Assembly (NCBI RefSeq): GCF_015533855.1
Contig: NZ_AP024154.1
Span: 3,912,501-3,976,500 of the forward strand
Length of the DNA: 64,000 nucleotides
DNA from: Echinicola sp. 20G
GTDB lineage: Bacteria > Bacteroidota > Bacteroidia > Cytophagales > Cyclobacteriaceae
Direction of reading: 5' to 3'
Positions 1-11,600 of this stretch are shown in pieces; position 1 is the first letter of the stretch; each line of letters starts with the position of its first letter. Made by a program: the position numbers and the translations under genes. Below the pieces are notes generated by a model. The model saw nothing but the letters and a program-made list of their open reading frames with translations. It had not been told where the DNA came from and searched no databases.

Positions 1-3000
1 AGTTGACCTATATTGCATCAGGGACAAGTGATGAGACATTTAACCTTCAAGCATCATCAGGTGGATTAAGCACAGCTAATAGTAATCAATTAACGGCAAG
101 AGTAAATAATGCTCCGACAGCATCTTCCCCTTCAATTTCTGGTAGTTTATCAGTTGCAAAGCAATTAACAGGTAACTATAGCTATTCAGACCTTGAAAGT
201 GACCCGGAAAGTGGTTCTACTTACAAATGGTACAGGGCTGAGGATAATACAGGTTCTGGAAAAGTGGCTATTTCTGGGGCAACTGAAAAGCAATATACTT
301 TGCAGGCTGTTGACCAGGGGAAATATATCAGCTTTGAGGTTACCCCTAGTGATGGAACTGATGCTGGAACAGCTGTCGAAAGTGATTTTGAAGGCCCTGT
401 CAAGATTGACCAAGCCATTACTTTTCCAAGCATAGCAAACAAAACATACGGAGGAGCATCATTTACCTTGGGGAATGCCCAAACTGATCAAGGCTTAACA
501 GTAACCTATACGGCAACAGATCCAAATGTGGTCAGCATTACAGGCAACCAAGCTACTATTCTAAAGGCAGGAAATACACAAATCACTGCCACGCAATCAG
601 GTGATGGGCTGACCAATGCGGCTGCTCCTGTAGTACAGACTTTGACAGTTGGTAAAGCAACCTTGACGGTAACGGCGGATGATAAATCCAAGGTCTATGG
701 ATCAACCGATCCGGTATTGAAGGTCAGCTATTCTGGTTTCGAAAATGGCGATGATGAAACTGCTCTAGGTGGAACCCTGGCTGTTAGCCGAGCAACAGGT
801 GAAGATGTAGGCAACTATGTGATCACGGCATCAGGCTATACCTCGGATAACTACACGATCAGCTATACTACAGGGAACTTTGAAATAACCAAAGCCACGC
901 TGATGGTAACGGCAGAAGATAAATCGAAAGTTTACGGGTCAACTGATCCGTTATTGACGGTCAGCTATACAGGTTTTAAAAACGGTGATGATAAGGCTGC
1001 CTTGGGTGGAACCCTGGCTATTAGCAGAGCCACAGGTGAAGATGTAGGCAACTATGTGATCACGGCATCAGGCTATACCTCGGATAACTACACGATCAGC
1101 TATACTACAGGGAACTTTGAAATAACCAAAGCCACGCTGATGGTAACGGCAGAAGATAAATCGAAAGTTTACGGGTCAACTGATCCGTTATTGACGGTCA
1201 GCTATACAGGTTTTAAAAACGGTGATGATAAGGCTGCCTTGGGTGGAACCCTGGCTATTAGCAGAGCCACAGGTGAAGATGTAGGCAACTATGTGATCAC
1301 GGCATCAGGCTATACCTCGGATAACTACACGATCAGCTATACTACAGGGAACTTTGAAATAACCAAAGCCACGCTGATGGTAACGGCAGAAGATAAATCG
1401 AAAGTTTACGGGTCAACTGATCCGTTATTGACGGTCAGCTATACAGGTTTTAAAAACGGTGATGATAAGGCTGCCTTGGGTGGAACCCTGGCTATTAGCA
1501 GAGCCACAGGTGAAGATGTAGGCAACTATGTGATCACGGCATCAGGCTATACCTCGGATAACTACACGATCAGCTATACTACAGGGAACTTTGAAATAAC
1601 CAAAGCCACGCTGATGGTAACGGCAGAAGATAAATCGAAAGTTTACGGGTCAACTGATCCGTTATTGACGGTCAGCTATACAGGTTTTAAAAACGGTGAT
1701 GATAAGGCTGCCTTGGGTGGAACCCTGGCTATTAGCAGAGCCACAGGTGAAGATGTAGGCAACTATGTGATCACGGCATCAGGCTATACCTCGGATAACT
1801 ACACGATCAGCTATACTACAGGGAACTTTGAAATAACCAAAGCCACGCTGATGGTAACGGCAGAAGATAAATCGAAAGTTTACGGGTCAACTGATCCGTT
1901 ATTGACGGTCAGCTATACAGGTTTTAAAAACGGTGATGATAAGGCTGCCTTGGGTGGAACCCTGGCTATTAGCAGAGCCACAGGTGAAGATGTAGGCAAC
2001 TATGTGATCACGGCATCAGGCTATACTTCCAATAACTATACGATCAGCTATACCGCAGGGGATTTTGAGATTACCAAAGCAACCTTGACGGTATTGGCGG
2101 ATGATAAATCCAAGGTCTATGGAGCAACCGATCCGGTATTGACGGTCAGCTATACAGGTTTTAAAAACGGTGACGATAAGGCTGCCTTGGGTGGAACCCT
2201 GGCTATTAGCAGAACGACAGGTGAAGATGTAGGCAACTATGTGATCACGGCATCAGGCTATACTTCCGATAACTATACGATCAGCTATACCGCAGGGGAT
2301 TTTGAGATTACCAAAGCAACCTTGACGGTATTGGCGGATGATAAATCCAAGGTCTATGGAGCAACCGATCCGGTATTGACGGTCAGCTATACAGGTTTTA
2401 AAAACGGTGACGATAAGGCTGCCTTGGGTGGAACCCTGGCTATTAGCAGAACGACAGGTGAAGATGTAGGCAACTATGCTATTACTGCAACAGGATATAC
2501 CTCTGATAACTATACGATCAACTATACCGCGGGGAACTTTGAGATTACCAAGGCCACGCTTACGGTAACGGCGGATGATAAATCGAAGGTCTATGGATCA
2601 GTTGATCCAAGTTTAACAGTGAGTTACTCTGGTTTCGAAAATGGCGATGATGAAACTGCTCTAGGTGGAACCCTGGCTATTAGCAGAACCACAGGCGAGG
2701 ATGTAGGCAACTATGCAATCACTGCATCAGGTTATAGCTCTGATAACTATACGATCAGCTATACCGCAGGGAACTTTGAGGTTACCAAGGCCACGCTTAC
2801 GGTAACGGCAGAAGATAAATCGAAAGTTTACGGATCAGTTGACCCAAGTTTAACAGTGAGTTACTCTGGTTTTGAAAACGGTGATGATGAATCTGCTTTG
2901 GGTGGAACCCTGGCTATAAGCCGAGCTACCGGCGAGAATGTAGGCAACTATGCTATTACTGCAACAGGATATACCTCTGATAACTATACGATCAACTATA

Positions 3001-6000
3001 CCGCGGGGAACTTTGAGATTACCAAGGCCACGCTTACGGTAACGGCGGATGATAAATCGAAGGTCTATGGATCAGTTGATCCAAGTTTAACAGTGAGTTA
3101 CTCTGGTTTCGAAAATGGCGATGATGAAACTGCTCTAGGTGGAACCCTGGCTATTAGCAGAACCACAGGCGAGGATGTAGGCAACTATGCAATCACTGCA
3201 TCAGGTTATAGCTCTGATAACTATACGATCAGCTATACCGCAGGGAACTTTGAGGTTACCAAGGCCACGCTTACGGTAACGGCAGAAGATAAATCGAAAG
3301 TTTACGGATCAGTTGACCCAAGTTTAACAGTGAGTTACTCTGGTTTTGAAAACGGTGATGATGAATCTGCTTTGGGTGGAACCCTGGCTATAAGCCGAGC
3401 TACCGGCGAGAATGTAGGCAACTATACGATTACTGCAACAGGTTATACTTCTGATAACTATACGATCAGCTATACCGCAGGGGACTTCGAGATTACCAAA
3501 GCAACCTTGACGGTAACGGCGGATGATAAATCCAAGGTCTATGGATCAGCTGATCCGGTATTGACGGTCAGCTACTCCGGTTTTGAAAACGGTGATGATA
3601 AGGCTGCTCTAGGTGGTACACTTGATATTGTAAGAACCACAGGTGAAAATGTGGGCAACTATGCAATTACTACCTCAGGCTATACCTCTGATAACTATAC
3701 GATCAGCTATATCGCGGGGAACTTTGAGATAACCAAGGCCACGCTTACGGTAACGGCGGATGATAAATCGAAGGTGTATGGATCAGCTGATCCAAGTTTA
3801 ACAGTGAGTTATTCTGGCTTTGTGAATGGTGATGATGAGACGGCATTGGGCGGTACCTTAGATATAAGCCGTGCAGCCGGAGAGGATGTGGGCACTTATG
3901 CAATTATTGCTTCCGGTTATAAGTCATCTAACTATACGATCAGCTATATGGATGGCAGCTTTGCAATTACTCAAGCAGCCTTAACTGTTACTGCTGATGA
4001 TCAATCCAAAGTCTACGGAGATACTGATCCAAGTTTAATAGTGAGTTATTCTGGCTTTGTGAATGGTGATGATGAAACTGCTTTGGGTGGAACACTGGCT
4101 ATTAGCCGATCAACAGGTGAAGATGTAGGCAACTATGCGATCACGGCGTCCGGCTATACCTCGGATAACTATACGATCAACTATACCGGGGGGAACTTTG
4201 AGATTACCAAGGCCACGCTGATGGTAACGGCAGATGACAAGAATAAGGTCTATGGATCAACTGATCCGGTATTGACGGTCAGCTACTCCGGTTTTGAAAA
4301 CGGTGATGATGAAACTGCTTTGGGTGGAACACTGGCTATTAGCCGATCAACAGGTGAAGATGTAGGCAACTATGCGATCACGGCGTCCGGCTATACCTCG
4401 GATAACTATACGATCAGCTATACTACAGGCAACCTTGAGATCACCAAAGCCACGCTTACGGTAACGGCAGATGACAAGAATAAGGTCTATGGATCAACTG
4501 ATCCGGTATTGACGGTCAGCTACTCCGGTTTTGAAAACGGTGATGATGAAACTGCTCTAGGTGGAACCCTGGCTGTTAGCCGAGCAACAGGTGAAGATGT
4601 GGGCAACTATACAATTACGGCATCAGGCTATACCTCTGATAACTATACGATCAACTATACCGCGGGGAACTTTGAGATTACCAAAGCCACGCTTACGGTA
4701 ACGGCAGATGACAAGAATAAGGTCTATGGATCAGTTGATCCAAGTTTAACAGTGAGTTACTCTGGTTTTGAAAATGGCGATGATGAGGCTGCTCTAGGTG
4801 GAACCCTGGCTATTAGCAGAACCACAGGTGAAGATGTAGGCAACTATGCTATTACTGCAACAGGCTATACCTCTGATAACTATACGATCAACTATACCTC
4901 GGGGAACTTTGAGATTACCAAGGCCACGCTTACGGTAACGGCAGATGATAAATCCAAGGTCTATGGATCAGTTGATCCAAGTTTAACAGTGAGCTACTCC
5001 GGTTTTGTGAACGGCGATGATGAGGCTGCTTTGGGCGGAACCCTGGCTATTGTAAGAACCACAGGTGAAGATGTGGGCAACTATACAATTACGGCATCAG
5101 GCTATACCTCTGATAACTATACGATCAACTACACTGCGGGGAACTTTGAGGTTACCAAAGCCACATTAATGGTAGCAGCCGATGATAAGAATAAGGTCTA
5201 TGGATCAACTGATCCTGTATTGACGGTCAGCTACTCTGGTTTTGAAAACGGTGATGATGAGGCTGCTCTAGGTGGAACCCTGGCTATTGTAAGAACCACA
5301 GGTGAAGATGTGGGCAACTATACAATTACGGCATCAGGCTATACCTCTGATAACTATACGATCAACTATACCGGGGGGAACTTCGAGATTACCAAAGCAA
5401 CCTTGACGGTATTGGCGGATGATAAATCCAAGGTATATGGATCAGTTGATCCAAGTCTAACGGTCAACTATACAGGTTTTGGAAACGGTGATGATGAAAC
5501 TGCCTTGGGCGGAACATTGGCTATAATCCGAGCAACAGGTGAAGATGTAGGCAACTATGCGATCACGGCGTCCGGCTATACCTCTGATAACTACTCGATC
5601 AACTATACCGCAGGGGACTTCGAGATTACCAAAGCAACCTTGACGGTATTGGCGGATGATAAATCCAAGGTATATGGATCAGTTGATCCAAGTTTAACGG
5701 TCAGCTACTCCGGTTTTGAAAACGGTGATGATGAAACTGCTTTGGGGGGAACACTGGCTATTAGCCGATCAACAGGTGAAGATGTAGGCAACTATGCGAT
5801 CACGGCGTCCGGCTATACCTCGGATAACTATACGATCAGCTATACTACAGGCAACTTTGAGGTTACCAAAGCCACGCTTACGGTAACGGCAGATGACAAG
5901 AATAAGGTCTATGGATCAGCTGATCCAAGTTTAACGGTCAGCTACTCCGGTTTTGTAAATGGTGATGATCAGATTGCTCTAGATGGAACCCTGGCTATTG

Positions 6001-7403
6001 TAAGAACCACAGGTGAAGATGTGGGCAACTATGCGATCACGGCCTCTGGCTATACCTCTGATAACTACACGATCAGCTATACTACAGGGAACTTTGAGGT
6101 TACCAAAGCCACGCTTACGGTAACGGCAGATGACAAGAATAAGGTCTATGGATCAGTTGATCCAAGTTTAACAGTGAGTTACTCTGGTTTTGAAAACGGT
6201 GATGATGAGGCTGCTCTAGGTGGAACATTGGCTATTGTAAGAACCACAGGTGAAGATGTAGGCAACTATGCTATTACTGCAACAGGCTACAGCTCTGATA
6301 ACTATACGATCAGCTATACTGCGGGGAATTTTGAGATCACACAGGCCACGCTGACGGTAACGGCCGATGACAAGTCCAAGGTTTTCGGAACTGCTGATCC
6401 TGCATTGACCTATGTTGTCAGTGGTCTTGTGAACGGTGATGGTATGGAAGTAATGGAAGGAAATCTTGACAGGTCTCCGGGCGAGGAGGTAGGCATTTAC
6501 CCGATCAATAAGGGAAGCCTGTCCACAAACTCTAATTACCTCATGCAGTTCACTGGCGGTGAATTTACCATTGAAGCCAGAAAGATCGAGGAGGTCTACG
6601 AACCTGCTGCAGTGGAAGTAGCCTGGGGAGTGTCATATGATGAGGTGATCTTGCCGGAAACCGTTTTGGTACGTACCGAGGAGGATGAAATGATCAACCT
6701 TCCAGTTCGCTGGGACAGGACTGGTATTGACCTGAGGAACAGGGGTAGCTACACCATCAATGGGGAACTGGTCCTGCCAAGCAGTGTTTCCGAGGATGCG
6801 CCGAGCCCTTATATGGATGTCGTGGTGTTGCCAAAACCGGCACCAACGGACCTTCTATTGGACCACACTGAATTTGAAGCTTCGGTAGAAAACATTCAAA
6901 TCGCAATAGGGGGCCTTGAAGTCATTGATCCGGTTGATGATGTGCATATGCTTGATTTGGTTCCTGGAGCAGGGGATAACCAATACTTCCTATTATCGGG
7001 CAGTGCGCTGTACTGGAGTTCCAACGAAGCCCTTGCCGGAAGGACATCGTTTACAGTGGTGCTCCAGGTAATGGATGCCGACGGAAATATTTTGGAGAAG
7101 TCCTTCACGATAACCAGGCTGCGGAAATCACTGGATGAAATCGAGATATACAATACGTTTACACCAAACCAGGATGGTACCAACGACACCTGGGGCATTG
7201 AAGAGCTGAAGTACTATACAGGGGTAAGGATCATGGTGTTTGAAAGAAGCGGGAAACGGGTTTTCCTGACCACTGATCCAGAGACCAGATGGGACGGAAC
7301 CTTCAACGGAAAGGAATTGGCACCTGGGTCTTATTTCTGGGTGGTGGAAACAGGTGAGACCGACAAGGTAAGGCGTGGAACCTTAAACCTGCTTAGAAGA
7401 TGA
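1..7403 (+). CDS. Giant MBG-repeat surface protein with T9SS type-B sorting domain (5' partial)
   Basis: The frame is open to the left window edge, so the N-terminus and any signal peptide are missing; 2466 residues are visible. In order: an Ig/cadherin-like stretch (about 40-135), a Big-like domain (about 138-217), 24 MBG domains of the YGX type (218-2113, each 79 residues, with a KVYG..DP signature and a GNYxIT..GYTSDNYTIxY core), a diverged 25th unit (2114-2194), a linker region, and a C-terminal gliding-motility-associated type-B sorting domain (about 2380-2466, with TPNQDGTNDTW and WDGTFNGKELAPGSYFW). That C-terminal domain routes proteins through T9SS to the cell surface. The repeats probably form a long rod holding the N-terminal part away from the cell; an adhesin-like role is inference. 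The stop overlaps the next gene (PorP/SprF), the usual partner of type-B clients. Confidence 0.93.
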   Translation, partial: LTYIASGTSDETFNLQASSGGLSTANSNQLTARVNNAPTASSPSISGSLSVAKQLTGNYSYSDLESDPESGSTYKWYRAEDNTGSGKVAISGATEKQYTLQAVDQGKYISFEVTPSDGTDAGTAVESDFEGPVKIDQAITFPSIANKTYGGASFTLGNAQTDQGLTVTYTATDPNVVSITGNQATILKAGNTQITATQSGDGLTNAAAPVVQTLTVGKATLTVTADDKSKVYGSTDPVLKVSYSGFENGDDETALGGTLAVSRATGEDVGNYVITASGYTSDNYTISYTTGNFEITKATLMVTAEDKSKVYGSTDPLLTVSYTGFKNGDDKAALGGTLAISRATGEDVGNYVITASGYTSDNYTISYTTGNFEITKATLMVTAEDKSKVYGSTDPLLTVSYTGFKNGDDKAALGGTLAISRATGEDVGNYVITASGYTSDNYTISYTTGNFEITKATLMVTAEDKSKVYGSTDPLLTVSYTGFKNGDDKAALGGTLAISRATGEDVGNYVITASGYTSDNYTISYTTGNFEITKATLMVTAEDKSKVYGSTDPLLTVSYTGFKNGDDKAALGGTLAISRATGEDVGNYVITASGYTSDNYTISYTTGNFEITKATLMVTAEDKSKVYGSTDPLLTVSYTGFKNGDDKAALGGTLAISRATGEDVGNYVITASGYTSNNYTISYTAGDFEITKATLTVLADDKSKVYGATDPVLTVSYTGFKNGDDKAALGGTLAISRTTGEDVGNYVITASGYTSDNYTISYTAGDFEITKATLTVLADDKSKVYGATDPVLTVSYTGFKNGDDKAALGGTLAISRTTGEDVGNYAITATGYTSDNYTINYTAGNFEITKATLTVTADDKSKVYGSVDPSLTVSYSGFENGDDETALGGTLAISRTTGEDVGNYAITASGYSSDNYTISYTAGNFEVTKATLTVTAEDKSKVYGSVDPSLTVSYSGFENGDDESALGGTLAISRATGENVGNYAITATGYTSDNYTINYTAGNFEITKATLTVTADDKSKVYGSVDPSLTVSYSGFENGDDETALGGTLAISRTTGEDVGNYAITASGYSSDNYTISYTAGNFEVTKATLTVTAEDKSKVYGSVDPSLTVSYSGFENGDDESALGGTLAISRATGENVGNYTITATGYTSDNYTISYTAGDFEITKATLTVTADDKSKVYGSADPVLTVSYSGFENGDDKAALGGTLDIVRTTGENVGNYAITTSGYTSDNYTISYIAGNFEITKATLTVTADDKSKVYGSADPSLTVSYSGFVNGDDETALGGTLDISRAAGEDVGTYAIIASGYKSSNYTISYMDGSFAITQAALTVTADDQSKVYGDTDPSLIVSYSGFVNGDDETALGGTLAISRSTGEDVGNYAITASGYTSDNYTINYTGGNFEITKATLMVTADDKNKVYGSTDPVLTVSYSGFENGDDETALGGTLAISRSTGEDVGNYAITASGYTSDNYTISYTTGNLEITKATLTVTADDKNKVYGSTDPVLTVSYSGFENGDDETALGGTLAVSRATGEDVGNYTITASGYTSDNYTINYTAGNFEITKATLTVTADDKNKVYGSVDPSLTVSYSGFENGDDEAALGGTLAISRTTGEDVGNYAITATGYTSDNYTINYTSGNFEITKATLTVTADDKSKVYGSVDPSLTVSYSGFVNGDDEAALGGTLAIVRTTGEDVGNYTITASGYTSDNYTINYTAGNFEVTKATLMVAADDKNKVYGSTDPVLTVSYSGFENGDDEAALGGTLAIVRTTGEDVGNYTITASGYTSDNYTINYTGGNFEITKATLTVLADDKSKVYGSVDPSLTVNYTGFGNGDDETALGGTLAIIRATGEDVGNYAITASGYTSDNYSINYTAGDFEITKATLTVLADDKSKVYGSVDPSLTVSYSGFENGDDETALGGTLAISRSTGEDVGNYAITASGYTSDNYTISYTTGNFEVTKATLTVTADDKNKVYGSADPSLTVSYSGFVNGDDQIALDGTLAIVRTTGEDVGNYAITASGYTSDNYTISYTTGNFEVTKATLTVTADDKNKVYGSVDPSLTVSYSGFENGDDEAALGGTLAIVRTTGEDVGNYAITATGYSSDNYTISYTAGNFEITQATLTVTADDKSKVFGTADPALTYVVSGLVNGDGMEVMEGNLDRSPGEEVGIYPINKGSLSTNSNYLMQFTGGEFTIEARKIEEVYEPAAVEVAWGVSYDEVILPETVLVRTEEDEMINLPVRWDRTGIDLRNRGSYTINGELVLPSSVSEDAPSPYMDVVVLPKPAPTDLLLDHTEFEASVENIQIAIGGLEVIDPVDDVHMLDLVPGAGDNQYFLLSGSALYWSSNEALAGRTSFTVVLQVMDADGNILEKSFTITRLRKSLDEIEIYNTFTPNQDGTNDTWGIEELKYYTGVRIMVFERSGKRVFLTTDPETRWDGTFNGKELAPGSYFWVVETGETDKVRRGTLNLLRR
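891..2075 (+). repeat. Block of five nearly identical 237-bp units
   Basis: Units starting at 891, 1128, 1365, 1602 and 1839 read identically by eye. The exception is the last about 60 bp of the fifth unit, which switches to the sequence of the following units at 2076 and 2313. This indicates recent tandem amplification by slippage or unequal recombination. Confidence 0.9.
2550..3497 (+). repeat. Higher-order 474-bp tandem duplication (two MBG units)
   Basis: The two-unit block 2550-3023 (a TADD..SVDPSL..GDDET unit followed by a TAEDKSKVYG..GDDES unit) is repeated almost verbatim at 3024-3497. It diverges only near its end (NYAITATG against NYTITATG, and INYTAGNF against ISYTAGDF). Duplication has therefore acted on dimers as well as on single units. 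Confidence 0.85.
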
Positions 7404-7453
7404 TCGGTTCGAAAAAGTGCACAGTGAATTTAACCATCAAGAACAATGTCAAG

Positions 7454-8410
7454 ATGAAAAGAACAGTTATTTATATCTGCCTAATAATATTTCTGGTCCC
7501 TTTTACCTCAACAGGCCAGAGCAGGAAGTACATCAGCCAGTTTGATTTCTTCCAAAGCTATTACAACCCGGGGTTGACGGGATATGAGGGCAGTACGATC
7601 CGTGGCTTTGTAAGAAACCAGTGGAGCGGCTTTGAAGGTGCTCCAAGGACGATGTTTTTCAGTGGCGAGCTGGATTTTGCAGAAATGAAAGGCACGGAAG
7701 ACCCTGCCATGATGGGGAAGAATGCAGCCAGCCTGAACCTGTTGTTCGACAGTTATGGGGCATTTAAGGAGACCGGCCTGATCCTGGGCTATGCGAGCAG
7801 GATCCGTCTTACCGAAAAGCACAACCTTAGGCTGGGGGCAGGGGTAAGCTATACCACTGTGCAGTTGGACGGCAACGCGATGACCATTGAGCAGCAGGGG
7901 GATGATTTGCTGGGTCAGTACATTGGGTCCTTCTCCGACATGCGGATCATGGACTTTAACCTGGGCCTTGCCCTGACCCACCAGAAGTATTACCTGTCCT
8001 ATGCGATGCACCAGGTAAACGGGGGGCGTATATCCAGTGGTGACGAGTTCATGGAAGGGAGGCCTGTCAATTATATTGTGCAGGCGGGGTATAGGGAAGC
8101 CCTGAATGACCATTTGGCGGTGATCGGCAATTTCTTTTTCAGGGGCCAGGAAGACCTACCCAACAATGTGGAGTTTAACCTGAAGGCATTGCTGATGGAC
8201 AAGGTCTGGCTGGGAGCCGGCCACCGTGTTGATTATGCGAATAACCTCCAGATGGGCTTTTTGCTGAACAAGCTCAAGGTGGGCTATGTGTATGAGTTCC
8301 CTACCAATGGAAGCTATTTGCTTCCGGGCAACACCCATGAGTTTATGGCTGTCTTCAGCCTGTTCAGGTCCAACAAAAGAAACAGGCCGGATGAAGTATT
8401 GATTTGGTAA
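7454..8410 (+). CDS. Type IX secretion system membrane protein, PorP/SprF family
   Basis: About 318 residues: a signal peptide (MKRTVIYICLIIFLVPFTST, cleavage near GQ) followed by a beta-barrel-type sequence that opens with the family-typical YISQFDFFQSYYNPGLTGYEG and continues with FVRNQWSGFEGAPRTMFFSG. PorP/SprF proteins sit in the outer membrane and are paired with type-B T9SS clients, to which they are thought to attach or help translocate. An upstream in-frame ATG at 7400 overlaps the client stop codon (ATGA), but the signal peptide begins at the ATG at 7454, so that start is preferred. The overlap implies co-transcription with the MBG protein. A strong hairpin terminator follows. Confidence 0.9.
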   Translation: MKRTVIYICLIIFLVPFTSTGQSRKYISQFDFFQSYYNPGLTGYEGSTIRGFVRNQWSGFEGAPRTMFFSGELDFAEMKGTEDPAMMGKNAASLNLLFDSYGAFKETGLILGYASRIRLTEKHNLRLGAGVSYTTVQLDGNAMTIEQQGDDLLGQYIGSFSDMRIMDFNLGLALTHQKYYLSYAMHQVNGGRISSGDEFMEGRPVNYIVQAGYREALNDHLAVIGNFFFRGQEDLPNNVEFNLKALLMDKVWLGAGHRVDYANNLQMGFLLNKLKVGYVYEFPTNGSYLLPGNTHEFMAVFSLFRSNKRNRPDEVLIW

Positions 8411-8427
8411 TAACAAATCTATTGGAT

Positions 8428-8467
8428 AAAAAAAGCTCCCCGAATTATTTTGGGAAGCTTTTTTTTA
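8428..8467 (+). terminator. Rho-independent terminator after porP/sprF
   Basis: The stem pairs AAAAAAGCT with AGCTTTTTT and CCC with GGG across one mismatch, with a loop around ATTATTTT and a trailing T tract. It closes the MBG/PorP operon. The T/A tracts on both sides could also let it stop transcription on the minus strand. Confidence 0.8.
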
Positions 8468-8624
8468 TCCATAGTACGACCCAACTCCTGAACTTTTGAT
8501 TTCTTCCTTTTTGAGATTTGAAGCATCATCAAATCAAAAAGGATAATTGAATAATTTAAAATAAAAAGTCAGTGATGAATATGTCTATTTTATGATACAG
8601 TATAATGGTAGAATAATAAATTAT

Positions 8625-11600
8625 CTAATGGCTATTCAATTTGTTTTTTGAATAGCTACTTGGGCTACTTCCAAACTGCTTCTGAAAGCACTTGCTGAAA
8701 TACTTGGGGTTGTTAAAGCCTACCATATAACTGATTTCAGATACTTTATATTGACTTTGCATTAAGAGTTGCGCTGCCCTTTTTAGCCTAATAGTTTGGA
8801 TAAAGTCGTTTGGAGTATGATCTGTTACCGCTTTGAGTTTGGAAAAAAGCAATGTTCTGCTCATGCCCATTTCTTTGACAAATGTAGTGATGTCAAAATC
8901 TGCATTATCCATATGTTTTTCAATAACCTTAATGGCTTTTTTAATTAAATCAGCATCAGCAGGACTTATGGCAATTTCCGCAGGTGAGAGATCAGCTCTT
9001 TGTCTAAAGGCTGATTTTATTTTCTCTCTGGTCAATAAAAGGTTTCTGATTTTTGCGATCAGAATATCCAAGGGAAATGGTTTGCTTAGGTAATCATCTG
9101 CGCCGGAAGCATAGCCTTCTCTCTGATAATCATAACTATTTCTGGCTGTCAGTAAAATCACGGGAATATGACTGGTCTCAATTGATTTTTTGATGAGACT
9201 GCACATTTCTACTCCATCCATCTTAGGCATCATTACATCTGATATGATGATGTCTGGGGAGACATCCAGTGCCCTCTGTATTCCCTGCGACCCATTGGTA
9301 GCCACAAATACTTGAAAGTACTGCTGTAATATGCCTTTCATTAAGGAAAGTAATTCCTCATTATCTTCAACTAAAAGTAATTTTTTGTTTTGAAGACTGG
9401 GGTCTACAGGTAACTTTTTATTCGTCTTTTCATTGGATGAAAGCATGTGAAGGTCAATGGCACTGATTTCTTGTTCTGGAGAAAAGTGATTGGTTTTTGG
9501 GTCATTAGGCTGTCCCTTTAACTCATGGGAATTGAAATGTTCTTTACCATTTCGTAAAAAAATGGTGAAGGCGGTTTTATGGTGGGGGACGCTGGACATG
9601 TCAATCTTTCCATGGTGGAGTTCAATGATGTTTTTACTTAAAGCTAATCCTATACCTGTTCCTGCTGAAATATTTCTTTCTGAATCTTCAATTTGGAAAA
9701 AGCGTTCAAAAATTCTGTCCTGATGTTCAGGTGGAATACCCTTCCCATTGTCCTCTATGATGATTTTAATTCCAACAACATGTTTTTCGTTGATTTCAAG
9801 CGTACTATTCTGGGCTTTCAGCTTAATGTTTCCATTGTCTGGAGTGAATTTGAAGGCATTGTAACAGAGGTTATAGCAAACTTTTTCCATTTGATCGAGA
9901 TCAAACCAAAGCTGTTTTGGGAGTTCGTCGTCCATTATTAGCTGAAAGTCGATGTTTTTCTTTTTGGCAATACCATCAAATGATTGATAAATGGAATTCA
10001 GGAATGCTTTTAGGTTGTTTTCCTGAACTTGCAATTTTAGATGCCCTGATTCTTGCTTTCTAAATTCCAAAAGCTGATTGATGAGTCTCAAGAGCCTTGA
10101 AGCATTGTTATGGATGGAATTCAATTGGTAAAGAACCTGTTGGGAAAGGTCTGTCCTTCCCAATAATTGCTCCAGAGGAACTTTGATCAACATAAGAGGT
10201 GTCCTTAATTCATGTGAAATATTGGTGAAAAATCTTAGTTTAAGTTGATTGATCTCTTCTTGCTTTTGATGTTCCAACCGCTCGAAGCGCAAATCATTTT
10301 TTAAGCGAATTCGAAATGTAATAATGGATTTGGCAATATAAGCGATCAATATTAGTAAAATACCATAAGCTACATAAGCCAAGTTGCTCTTGTACCACGG
10401 GGGGAGGACTGTTAGATTTAATGTGGTTTCCTCGGATTCATAAAGTCCATTTTCTGAAGTGCTCTTGACATGAAAGGTATAATTACCTGCTTCCAAATTG
10501 GTATAGGAAGCATATCTCCTGTTGGCATCAGTATGCATCCAGTTTTGATCAAAGCCTTCTAATTTGTAGGCATAATGATTTTTTCCGGGATGATTGAAGT
10601 TCATTGCACTGAATTCAAATTCAAAGCTATTCAGCTGGTGACTTAGTGTTACTTCCTTTGTAAATCCTATGTGTTTTTGTAAAACTACTTTGCTGTCAAG
10701 CGTATCCCCGGGTTCGACTAATTGGTTATGGATCCTGAATTTGGTTAGCGTAGGTTTACCTGGACCAATAGGAAGTTTGATTTGATCTGGCAAAAACGCA
10801 TTGAAACCATTGGTGCCCCCAAAGTACATTTTTCCACTTTTTGCTTTAAAAGCTGATCCCAGGTTAAATTCATTGGACTGAAGCCCATCTTCAACGGAAT
10901 AATTTTTAAATGTTCCTTTCTGGGGATTAAAGGAAGTAAGACCCTTGACTGTACTGATCCATAGCTGTCCACTGTCATCTTCCAGTATCGCTTTTATGAC
11001 ATCGCTAGGAAGCCCATCTTTTTCCCTATAATGGATGAATTGATAGGTTTCAACTTTCATCTGATTTAAGCCTCCACCAAAAGTCCCTACCCAAAGGTTG
11101 CCTTTTTGATCTTCGTAAATAGAAGTGATAATATCATGACTGATGCTTAAAGAATCTTTAGGGTTATGCCGAAAGTAGGTGAATTTTTCTGTTTTGAAAT
11201 CAAAAAGGTTTAATCCGCCTCCATATGTGCCTACCCATAGCCTGTTTTTGGAATCAATCAATAAAGCCCTTACATCATTAAAGCTTGGAGTATTTTGATT
11301 ATCGGATTGATGAAAGTAATGTTTGAATTGGCCCGTTTGGGGATCAAATCGGTTTAAACCCCCTCCATTCGCTGTTCCCACCCATAAAAAGCCTTCCTTA
11401 TCCTCGACAAGAGCCCAAACTTCATCTTTACTTAACGAATAGGGATTAGTATAATCATGCTGAAACAATTTTATTTCTTTTGTTAAAGGAGAATATTGAT
11501 ATAATCCCGATCCATCAGTTCCGATCCAAATTTTCTGTTCCCTATCTTCATAGATAACCTGAACATTAAGGGATGAGTTTTCCTTTTTTCCTTTTTGTGT

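Larger units (their letters stand above)
654..6341 (+). repeat. 24 tandem 237-bp MBG coding repeats
   Basis: Units start at base 654 and recur every 237 bp without a single insertion or deletion. The unit boundary AAR-GCx-ACx was located at 654, 891, 1128, 2076, 2550, 3024 and 6342, and 6342-654 is exactly 24 x 237. A diverged 25th unit follows. Divergence is mosaic: clusters of units share the same variants (SVDPSL against STDPVL, ENGDDE against KNGDDK, TADD against LADD). Confidence 0.95.

Noticed and set aside
654..6341. Regular repeats considered as a CRISPR-like or satellite array
   Set aside because: The period is a whole number of codons, the frame is open throughout, and each unit encodes an MBG domain; it is a coding repeat.
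7508..8113. 201-codon minus-strand ORF opposite the PorP/SprF gene
   Set aside because: It lies fully inside a well-supported gene, and its translation has no recognisable features; a shadow frame.
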